Assembly (NCBI GenBank): GCA_013360535.1
Contig: JABWBL010000207.1
Coordinates: forward strand, 1 to 6,376
Direction of reading: 5' to 3'
From: Planctomycetaceae bacterium
Lineage (GTDB): Bacteria; Planctomycetota; UBA1135; GCA-002686595
Length of the DNA stretch: 6,376 bases
Part shown: positions 1-6,105 of the stretch, in pieces
How the letters are laid out: the number at the start of each line of letters is the position of its first letter
Numbering within the stretch: the stretch's first letter is position 1
The notes under the pieces: generated by a model
Seen by the model: only the letters and a program-made list of their open reading frames with translations
The model's database searches: none
What the model was told of the DNA's origin: nothing
Program-made: the position numbers and the translations under genes

Positions 1-178
1 GCTCCTGCGCCAGCGCCACTTCGGCCGCTGAATCGGGCCGCGCGGGCCCTACGGGGAACTTCGTGCCGCCTTCCCGCGTCGCACCCGCGGATCCCCCGGG
101 GCGGCGACGTCCCCAGCCCCAACTTGGCGCACTTGACGCGCCACGGCTCGCCAGACCCCGGTAGGATCCGGAGCACCC
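1..178. other. Upstream non-coding stretch with no supported gene
   Basis: No gene can be supported here. A plus-strand frame ending at a TGA (29-31) could be the last nine codons of an upstream gene, but that is too short to judge. A five-pair GC hairpin (35-39 with 45-49) follows that TGA, without a T tract. The rest is the leader of the subtilase gene. Confidence 0.4.
170..173 (+). promoter_or_regulatory. Ribosome binding site of the subtilase gene
   Basis: GGAG lies five bases before the ATG at 179. It supports this start, which is also the one that gives an intact signal peptide. No convincing sigma-70 promoter was found upstream. Confidence 0.6.
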
Positions 179-2791
179 ATGAAGATCCTTCTCGCTGCCC
201 TGTCCCTGACCGCCCTGTGTGTCCCCGCTCTCGCGCAGTCGGAGCTCGGCGAGCGCGTGCCGGTGCCCGGCCAGCTCGTGGTGTGCCTCGAGTCGGAGTC
301 GAGTGCGCTCGACCTCGAGTCCGAGCTCGCCCGCTGGAACCTGACCGCGGCCGTGCCGGGCCTGCGCATCGATTCGGCGCGCAAGCTGCTGCAGTGGCAG
401 CGCCGCGGCGGTCCGCGCTTCACCAACGTCGTGCTCGTCGAGTACGGCCCCGCCCGCATTCCGCACGAGGAGCTGCAGCGGCGGCTGAGCGCGGTCGCCG
501 GCGTGCGCTGGGCGGCTCCGAACATGGCGCTCGAGGGCGACCCGCGCGAGATCGTGCCGAACGATCCGAGCTACGGCCTGCAGTACCACCACCCGAAGAT
601 GCAGAGCGATCTCGCGTGGAACACGACGTTCGGGATCGCGTCCGTGATCATGGGCATCACCGACGACGGCGTCGACCTCGACCACCCCGACCTCGTGCAG
701 AACATCTGGGTCAACGCGGGCGAGATCGCCGGCAACGGCATCGACGACGACGGCAACGGCTACGTCGACGACGTCAACGGCTGGGACTTCGCCTTCAACG
801 GCAACAACCCCAACCCCGACGGCTCCGACGACCACGGCACGCACGTCGCCGGCATCGCGGGCGCGCGCACGAACAACGGCATCGGCGTCGCGGGCACGGC
901 CGGCGGCTCGACGATCCTGCCGCTGCAGTTCTACTCGACGCAGACGTCCTGGACGGCGGCGGACATCGCCGAGTCGTTCGCCTACGGCGTCGACAACGGC
1001 GCGCGGATCCTCAGCACCAGCTACAACATGGACGGCTGGGTCGGTGATCCGACGGTCAACGCGGCGTTCGACTACCTGTATGACAACGGCGCGCTGCACT
1101 TCAACTCGGCCGGCAACAACAACGCCGCCAACCCGCCGCGTCAGGCCTTCCACCAGAGCCTGATGGTCGCGAGCACCGACTCGAACGACATCCGCAGCTC
1201 CTTCAGCAACTACGGCACCGGCATCGACATCGCCGCACCCGGTTCGAGCGTGTACGCGACGCTCGTCGGCGGTGGCTACGGCACGAAGTCGGGCACGAGC
1301 ATGGCGGCGCCGAACGCGGCGGGTGCGGCGGCGCTGGTGTGGTCGGCGCATCCGACGTGGACGCGCGATCAGGTTGCGGCCGCGCTCGTGTACTTCGCCG
1401 ACAACATCGACGCGCTCAACCCGGCCTACGCGGGCCTGCTCGGCAGCGGCCGCGCCAACGCCTACCGCGCGATGACGCTCACGATGCCGGCGCCCAAACT
1501 CGTCGCGGCCACGGGCCTGCCCAACGAAGGTGCGGTGCTCAACGGCGCGCTGACGGCCTTCGAGCTGCGCTTCGACCAGATCCTCGATCCGACCAAGGTC
1601 AACCTGCCCGGCGCGTTCACGCTCGACTACGCGGGCGCCGACGGCGTGTTCGGCACCGGCGACGACAGCACTGTCGCGCTCGGCTGGGACGAGTACCTGA
1701 TCAGCTCGAACCGCGTGCGCTTCGCGAACATCGCCGCGCTGCTCGGCTCCGGCGCCTACCGCGTGACCGCGCACGCTTCAGTGCTCACCAATCCGTTCGG
1801 GACCGCGTTCGACGGCGACGGCAACGGCACGGGCGGCGACTCGTGGTCGCGCACGTTCTTCACGTGCGGCTCCAACGTGCTGCTCGTCGACAACTGCGAG
1901 AGCGGCACCGGCTGGAGCGTCGCCAACACGACCCTCACCGATGGCCAATGGGACGTTCCGCCGTCAGTTCCCGCGGGTGGCGGCGTGCGCAACGACCCGC
2001 CGACGGACTACGACGGCTCCGGCCGGTGCTTCCTGACGGACAACGTCGCGGGCAACTCGGACGTCGACGGCGGCCCGACGCGGCTCACCTCGCGCGCCTT
2101 CGACTGCACCGTCACGGCCGATCCGTACATCAGCTTCGCGCGCTGGTTCCTGTCGGACGGCTCCGACACGATGCAGGTCGAGCTCTCGAACAACGGCACG
2201 ACGTGGGTGCCGGTCGCGACGCTGACGAGCGCGAGCTCGTGGCAGATCCAGACCTACCGCGTCGCGAGCTACGTGACGCCGAACGCGACCGTGCGCCTGC
2301 GCTTCTCGGTCACCGACGTGAGCCCGGGCAACGTGGTCGAGGCTGGCATCGACTACGTGCGCATCCTCGAGATCGCCTGCGACAACCTGCCGATCGGCAC
2401 GCGCTACTGCACGGCCGCGGTCAACTCGACGGGTCAGGGCGCGCGCATCGGCGCGATCGGCAGCACGAGCGTGGCCGCGAACGACGTGACGCTGTACGTC
2501 GACCGCGCTCCGCTCAACAAGGCGGGCCTGTTCTACTTCGGCGCCACGCAGGCCCAGACGCCCTTCGGCAACGGCTTCCGCTGCGTGAGCGGCGGCACGT
2601 TGCGCCTGGGCCCCGCCGTGCTCACCAACGCGCAGGGCGTCGCGCTGCGCACGGTCGACCTGACGGCCTCGCCGGCTGTGGGCGTGATCCTTCCGGGCGT
2701 GACCTCGAACTTCCAGTTCTGGTACCGCGACCCCGACGCCGGCGGTGCGAGCTTCAACCTCTCCGACGCCGTCAGCATCACCTGGCAATGA
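179..2791 (+). CDS. Secreted modular subtilisin-like serine protease (peptidase family S8)
   Basis: An exported endopeptidase of 870 residues. A Sec signal peptide is visible (hydrophobic residues 3-18, likely cleavage after ALA, residues 17-19). Residues about 25-125 look like an inhibitor I9/fervidolysin-type pro-region. The catalytic domain spans about 130-435. It contains the Asp motif ITDDG (D162), the His motif HGTHVAG (H219), the oxyanion-hole Asn in NSAGN (N313) and the Ser motif GTSMAAP (S374), so the triad is complete. An Asp/Asn/Gly insert at 186-199 lies between D162 and H219 and may bind calcium. Downstream are an SbsA/Big_5-like Ig domain (about 438-560), a jelly-roll/MAM-like beta domain (about 565-733) and a C-terminal domain (about 742-870) of a type I associate with Planctomycetota exoproteins. 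The start is the ATG at 179, with GGAG at 170-173 five bases upstream. The stop overlaps the next gene. The protease call is secure; the limits and names of the C-terminal domains are inference. Substrate unknown. Confidence 0.95.
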   Translation: MKILLAALSLTALCVPALAQSELGERVPVPGQLVVCLESESSALDLESELARWNLTAAVPGLRIDSARKLLQWQRRGGPRFTNVVLVEYGPARIPHEELQRRLSAVAGVRWAAPNMALEGDPREIVPNDPSYGLQYHHPKMQSDLAWNTTFGIASVIMGITDDGVDLDHPDLVQNIWVNAGEIAGNGIDDDGNGYVDDVNGWDFAFNGNNPNPDGSDDHGTHVAGIAGARTNNGIGVAGTAGGSTILPLQFYSTQTSWTAADIAESFAYGVDNGARILSTSYNMDGWVGDPTVNAAFDYLYDNGALHFNSAGNNNAANPPRQAFHQSLMVASTDSNDIRSSFSNYGTGIDIAAPGSSVYATLVGGGYGTKSGTSMAAPNAAGAAALVWSAHPTWTRDQVAAALVYFADNIDALNPAYAGLLGSGRANAYRAMTLTMPAPKLVAATGLPNEGAVLNGALTAFELRFDQILDPTKVNLPGAFTLDYAGADGVFGTGDDSTVALGWDEYLISSNRVRFANIAALLGSGAYRVTAHASVLTNPFGTAFDGDGNGTGGDSWSRTFFTCGSNVLLVDNCESGTGWSVANTTLTDGQWDVPPSVPAGGGVRNDPPTDYDGSGRCFLTDNVAGNSDVDGGPTRLTSRAFDCTVTADPYISFARWFLSDGSDTMQVELSNNGTTWVPVATLTSASSWQIQTYRVASYVTPNATVRLRFSVTDVSPGNVVEAGIDYVRILEIACDNLPIGTRYCTAAVNSTGQGARIGAIGSTSVAANDVTLYVDRAPLNKAGLFYFGATQAQTPFGNGFRCVSGGTLRLGPAVLTNAQGVALRTVDLTASPAVGVILPGVTSNFQFWYRDPDAGGASFNLSDAVSITWQ

Positions 2792-3207
2792 GCGCTTCCA
2801 TGACGCAACTCGATGCCGCCGGCGCGCGTGCGCTCGTGGGCAAGCTCTACAGCGCGTTCTCCGTCGGCGACGTGCCGGGCTTCCTCGCCCTGCTGCACGA
2901 CGACGTCGTGTGGAACGAGGCCGAGGGCTTCCCGATGTCGGATCGCAACCCCTACCGCGGCAAGCAGGCCATCGTCGAGGGCGTGTTCGCGCGCGTGCTC
3001 GCGGAATGGCCTGATTTCCGCGTGGAACCGGCCGAGATCGTCGGTGGGCCAGAGGTCGTGGTCGTGCTCGGCCGCTACAAGGCGACGAAGTCGCGCTCGG
3101 GCAAGCCGCTCGACGTGCAGATCGCGCACACGTGGTGGCTCCGCGACGGCAAGGTCGCGCGCTTCCAGCAGATGGCCGACACGGCGGCGGTGGCGCGCGC
3201 GCGTTAG
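2788..3207 (+). CDS. SnoaL/NTF2-like protein, ketosteroid isomerase-related (COG3631-type)
   Basis: A small cytoplasmic protein of 139 residues with no signal peptide. It is a single NTF2-fold (SnoaL-like) cone-shaped alpha+beta domain. Family signatures seen are YSAFSVGD (21-28), LLHDDVVWNEAEGFP (35-49), PYRGKQAI (55-62), LGRYKATKSRSGKPLD (94-109), HTWWLRDGKVARFQQMADT (114-132). The length matches the whole family domain, so it is complete. Relatives are a mix of isomerases, hydrolases and proteins of unknown role, so no reaction can be assigned; conserved polar residues in the pocket (for example D39, E44, H114, Q127, D131) could be catalytic. The ATG overlaps the protease stop (ATGA, 2788-2791) and has no clear Shine-Dalgarno, which suggests translational coupling. 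A second in-frame ATG at 2800 is an alternative start. The stop codon at 3205-3207 overlaps the stop of the convergent gene. Confidence 0.85.
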   Translation: MSASMTQLDAAGARALVGKLYSAFSVGDVPGFLALLHDDVVWNEAEGFPMSDRNPYRGKQAIVEGVFARVLAEWPDFRVEPAEIVGGPEVVVVLGRYKATKSRSGKPLDVQIAHTWWLRDGKVARFQQMADTAAVARAR

Positions 3208-5147
3208 TTGCGCTCGAGCTGGATCCGCACCAACTTCCGCTCGCCCGCGGCGACGTCGATTTCGACGGCCGCAGGCGGGCGGAAACCGTTCACGGGCGGC
3301 AGCGTGATGCGGTAAAGCCCCGGCCGCGTGACGCCGATCACGCGCGTCGTGCTGCCGAACGAGAAGCTCGAGGTCTCGCCGTCGTGGCCGAGCGCCTCCA
3401 GCTCGGGCAGCCACGACTGCGGGAAGGGCACGGACACCTCGCCGTCGCGCAGCTCGAACTCGATCGCGCACTGGCGCGGGAGGCGCAGCGTGAACTCGCG
3501 GCGCTCCCCCGCGACGTGTGCGCCGGATTGCTCGGGCTCGCCGTAGCCTTCGGCCGCAATCAGCCAGTGCAGCTCGCCTGCCGGGACCTGCGCGCGGAAG
3601 AGCGCGTCCGCCCCACGTTCCGCCCGGATCCACTCGGCCATGCCGGACGAGCCCGCGTTCGCGTTCACGCACCAGTGCAAGTGCACGTTCGGCACGCGCT
3701 CTCCGCTGGCCGCGTCGACGACATCGAACACGACCTCACATGGCGCGCCGAGCTCGAGCCGCAGGCCGTGGAGGCCTTGGGGAGGCAGCTCGATCGACTC
3801 GGAGAATCCCGTGCCCTCCACACACAACGCGTAGGTGCCGACCGCAAGCTCTTCGCCCGCGAAACGCAGCGTGGCGAGCGGCGCGTCGGGTTCGGATTCC
3901 CACGATCCGGTGAGCGGCAGGCGCTCGGGTTGTTCGCCGAGGCGGTTGCCGAGCTGGCTGATCGCGAGCACCTTGCCCGAAGCGCGCTGGCGGAATTGCG
4001 CGGGAAGCAGCGCGATTCCCGACAGGCTCGCGCGCACGACTTCCGGCGGCGGCTCGACGTGGATGTCGACCGTGGCGCGCTGGCCGGCGACGACACGGAA
4101 CTTCGTTTTCGCGAGCACGCCCGCGGGGTCGTAGAGCTCGCCCACGTGCAGCACGGCCTCGTAGTCGAGCTCGCGCAGGCCGCTCACGGTGAAGCTCGAA
4201 CGGCCCCGCAGCGCGAGATCGAGACTGGTCCGATCGCTGCTCCCCACGGTGGCGGGCGCCGAGATCCAGAGCGAAGCCGACTTCGGCACGGGTGCGCCGC
4301 CGAAGCGGAATTCGACGTCGCCGCCGGGAAGGAGCTCGACGTGCCGTTCGCCGCCCTGCCCGCGGTCGAGCTCGACCACCTGCCACGCATACCCCGGAGC
4401 ACGGATCGCGATCTCGAGCGTGAGCGAGATGGCGCGTTCGTCGCGCGCCCGCAGCGCCAGCGCGTCGATCGGCGAGGCGAGGTCGCGCGCGAGCACGTAC
4501 CGCTCGTGCTCCTCCTCGTGGTGCAGTCCCGCGGCCTCGCGGCACACTTCGAGGCCCGCAAGTTCCACGCGTGTCGCCGCGTCGAACACGCGCAGCGTGC
4601 AGGGCTCCGGGTCGCGCACGAGAACGTCAAGACCGCGGCCGTCGTTCGCGATCCGGCGGTCCTCCGTGGTCCGCACGAGCGGCAGCATCCGCCCCTCGGC
4701 CTGCGGGAACTCGACCGTGAAATTTGCGACGCGCTCGAGCCGTTCGCGCTCGATTTCGTGCTGCCAGCGCCCCGCTTTCGCGTAAATGGTGCCGCGCAGG
4801 AGCTGCACACCCTCGCCGGAGAAGCCGACGAGCTCGAACGAGCCCGTGCGCACGTCCCGCTCCGTTCCGTCGCGTTCGCGCAACCGGAACGCGCCTCGCA
4901 AGGTCACGCGCTCCTCGGCCACGGCCTGGGCCGTGCCCGTCGCGACCTTCGTCTCGGCCGGCGCTTCGTTGCGCGCTTCCTCGGACTCTCTCGGAGCCGC
5001 GAGAGCTTCGGGCGAAGCCTCCTCCGGCGCGCTCGCCGCAGTTTCGGGCTGCGCGGAACGCCCGTTCGACGAGCGAAGCCCGCGCCGGAGGTTGACGGCG
5101 AGGATGACGAACACGAGCACGAACAGCACAGCCACGTTGCGCTTCAT
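3204..5147 (-). CDS. Membrane-anchored multi-module beta-sandwich protein of unknown function
   Basis: I do not recognise this 647-residue protein. It starts MKRN followed by one hydrophobic segment (about residues 5-20), with Arg residues right after it. This is either a signal anchor or an uncleaved signal peptide. An Ala/Glu/Pro-rich, probably disordered linker follows (about 26-78). The remainder looks like beta-rich modules of roughly 90 residues, beginning near 183, 278, 371, 470 and 560. Several open with a pattern such as CEVVFDVVDAASGERVP and end with a G-E-R or G-Q-R turn before a last strand. The module at about 470-558 (DAASGERVPNVHLHW, then VPAGELHWLIAAEGYG) resembles carboxypeptidase regulatory-like/CNA-B-like domains. 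No catalytic motif is seen. I chose the ATG at 5145-5147 because AGGAGG (5154-5159) lies six bases away; the adjacent GTG at 5148-5150 would be only three bases away and adds one residue. It follows deoC on the same strand. An envelope or surface role is inferred from the anchor and beta modules only. Confidence 0.8.
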   Translation of the reverse strand: MKRNVAVLFVLVFVILAVNLRRGLRSSNGRSAQPETAASAPEEASPEALAAPRESEEARNEAPAETKVATGTAQAVAEERVTLRGAFRLRERDGTERDVRTGSFELVGFSGEGVQLLRGTIYAKAGRWQHEIERERLERVANFTVEFPQAEGRMLPLVRTTEDRRIANDGRGLDVLVRDPEPCTLRVFDAATRVELAGLEVCREAAGLHHEEEHERYVLARDLASPIDALALRARDERAISLTLEIAIRAPGYAWQVVELDRGQGGERHVELLPGGDVEFRFGGAPVPKSASLWISAPATVGSSDRTSLDLALRGRSSFTVSGLRELDYEAVLHVGELYDPAGVLAKTKFRVVAGQRATVDIHVEPPPEVVRASLSGIALLPAQFRQRASGKVLAISQLGNRLGEQPERLPLTGSWESEPDAPLATLRFAGEELAVGTYALCVEGTGFSESIELPPQGLHGLRLELGAPCEVVFDVVDAASGERVPNVHLHWCVNANAGSSGMAEWIRAERGADALFRAQVPAGELHWLIAAEGYGEPEQSGAHVAGERREFTLRLPRQCAIEFELRDGEVSVPFPQSWLPELEALGHDGETSSFSFGSTTRVIGVTRPGLYRITLPPVNGFRPPAAVEIDVAAGERKLVRIQLERN

Positions 5148-5153
5148 CACGAC

Positions 5154-5159
5154 CCTCCT
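5154..5159 (-). promoter_or_regulatory. Strong Shine-Dalgarno deciding the start of the beta-sandwich protein
   Basis: On the minus strand the sequence reads AGGAGGGTCGTGATG. AGGAGG is six bases from the ATG but only three from the GTG, so the ATG at 5145-5147 is preferred. The site directly abuts a GC-rich hairpin (5161-5174), which may affect its accessibility. Confidence 0.65.
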
Positions 5160-5160
5160 G

Positions 5161-5174
5161 CGGGGCGAGCCCCG
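5161..5174 (-). promoter_or_regulatory. GC-rich hairpin next to the ribosome binding site
   Basis: An inverted repeat CGGGG-CGAG-CCCCG (plus-strand reading) forms a perfect five-pair stem with a four-base loop. It sits one base upstream of the AGGAGG of the downstream gene. It has no U tract, so it is not a classical terminator. It could modulate translation or be an mRNA-stability element, or be chance in GC-rich DNA. Confidence 0.3.
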
Positions 5175-5205
5175 TCGAGCCAGCAGCGACGAACGAGCCG
5201 TGCGT

Positions 5206-5223
5206 TCCTTCCGCGGGGAAGGA
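5206..5223 (-). terminator. Hairpin just after the deoC stop, possible weak terminator or processing site
   Basis: CCTTCC (5207-5212) pairs perfectly with GGAAGG (5217-5222) around the loop GCGG, and an added T-A pair makes seven. It begins seven bases after the deoC stop codon on the minus strand. No U-run follows (the next bases in the transcript are ACGCA), so it does not meet the usual intrinsic-terminator criteria. It may attenuate transcription or protect the 3' end of the rpiB-deoC message. Confidence 0.3.
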
Positions 5224-5229
5224 GCCGCC

Positions 5230-6105
5230 TCAGTACGTCGAGTTCGAGCTCTGTCCCTTGACGATCGCGACCGATGCGCTCGCGCCGATGCGCGTCGCGC
5301 CCGCGGCGATCATCTCCTGGGCCGTCTTCTGGTCGCGCACGCCGCCCGAGGCCTTGACGCCCATGCGGTCGCCGACCGTGCGGCGCATCAGCGCGATGTC
5401 CGCCGCCGTCGCCCCGCCCTTGTTGAAGCCGGTCGAGGTCTTCACGAAGTCCGCGCCGGCGCGCTTGGAGGCCTCGCAGGCGCGCACCTTCTCGGCGTCG
5501 TTGAGCAGGCAGGTCTCGAGGATCACCTTGAGCCGTGCGCCAAGCCTGTGGCAGACCTCGGCGACGGCCGCGATGTCGCGCTCGACCGCAGCGTCCGCGC
5601 CGGACTTCAGCAGGCCGACGTTCATCACCATGTCGATCTCGCAGGCGCCGTCCTCGATTGCGCGGCGCGCCTCGTAGCACTTCACCTCGGTCGCGCTGGC
5701 GCCGAGCGGGAAGCCGATCACCGAGCACACGAGCACGCCCGAGCCCGCGAGGATCTCCGCGCAGCGCTTCACGTGCGCGCCGTTGACGCACACGCTCGCG
5801 AACTTGTTCTTGAGGGCTTCCTCGCAGATCTTGTCGAGCTCCGCGAGCGTCGCCTCGGGCTTGAGCAGCGTGTGGTCGATGTAGGCGGCGAGCGTCGTGA
5901 GCTCCGGCGCCTTGCAGCCGCAGTAACCCAGCCGGCACGCGCCCGCGTCGAGCACCTCGCGCGCGCGATCGGGGCAGAACTCGACCTCGACACCCGCCGA
6001 ACCGTGCGGAAACACCGACTCCGGACCCTGTTCGAGGATCTGGCGGCCGAGCTCGACCAGCAACGCTTCCAGTTCCGCCGCACCGATCTCACGCGAGAGC
6101 TTCAC
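5230..6105 (-). CDS. deoC: Deoxyribose-phosphate aldolase with N-terminal encapsulation-peptide-like extension
   Basis: A class I aldolase that splits 2-deoxyribose-5-phosphate into acetaldehyde and glyceraldehyde-3-phosphate. The core (about residues 72-291) has all family motifs: [12 protein letters not shown] (75-86), VCVN (105-108), VIGFPLG (129-135), EIDMVMN with proton-relay D158, FVKTSTGF with Schiff-base K222, and VKASGG with K251. Phosphate-site residues are G254, G255 and S276. It ends in Tyr, as does E. coli DeoC, where the tail Tyr helps catalysis. The core has the usual length, but about 70 residues precede it. Residues 7-26 form an amphipathic helix (I7, L12, L15, L16, L19, I23 on one face), a Gly/Pro-rich stretch follows, then a segment with C44, C57, C62 and C64. 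The start is GTG (6103-6105), overlapping the rpiB stop as GTGA, with GGAG seven bases upstream. The enzyme call is secure. Targeting to a microcompartment is inferred from the extension and the rpiB neighbour. Confidence 0.95.
   Translation of the reverse strand: MKLSREIGAAELEALLVELGRQILEQGPESVFPHGSAGVEVEFCPDRAREVLDAGACRLGYCGCKAPELTTLAAYIDHTLLKPEATLAELDKICEEALKNKFASVCVNGAHVKRCAEILAGSGVLVCSVIGFPLGASATEVKCYEARRAIEDGACEIDMVMNVGLLKSGADAAVERDIAAVAEVCHRLGARLKVILETCLLNDAEKVRACEASKRAGADFVKTSTGFNKGGATAADIALMRRTVGDRMGVKASGGVRDQKTAQEMIAAGATRIGASASVAIVKGQSSNSTY
6028..6090 (-). other. Putative encapsulation peptide of DeoC (residues 6-26)
   Basis: This segment encodes an N-terminal amphipathic helix containing [16 protein letters not shown], followed by a Gly/Pro break and a linker before the aldolase core. 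Encapsulation peptides of microcompartment enzymes are short amphipathic helices joined by a flexible linker to the N- or C-terminus, and ordinary DeoC proteins lack such a segment. Its function here is inference. Confidence 0.55.

Noticed and set aside
2..31. Possible last nine codons of an upstream plus-strand gene ending at TGA 29-31, followed by a five-pair hairpin at 35-49
   Set aside because: Too short to recognise any family. A short stem of this kind is common by chance in such GC-rich DNA and no T tract follows.
133..167. Possible sigma-70 promoter of the subtilase gene (TTGACG at 133-138 and TAGGAT at 162-167)
   Set aside because: The spacing is 23 bases rather than about 17, and no better-spaced -35 box exists, so the match is not convincing.
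1964..2788. Minus-strand open frame (274 residues) inside the subtilase gene
   Set aside because: It is antisense to conserved protease C-terminal domains and low in complexity, dominated by Arg, Ala, Val and His.
2533..3672. Minus-strand open frame (379 residues) across the protease end, the SnoaL-like gene and part of the next gene
   Set aside because: Arg/Ala-rich composition without motifs, and it spans three better-supported genes. It is a shadow frame.
3132..5261. Long plus-strand open frame (709 residues) opposite the anchored beta-module protein
   Set aside because: The translation is extremely rich in Arg, His and Ala with no recognisable motif. The minus-strand frame has a membrane segment, balanced composition and a strong ribosome binding site. 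The plus frame is a GC-driven shadow.
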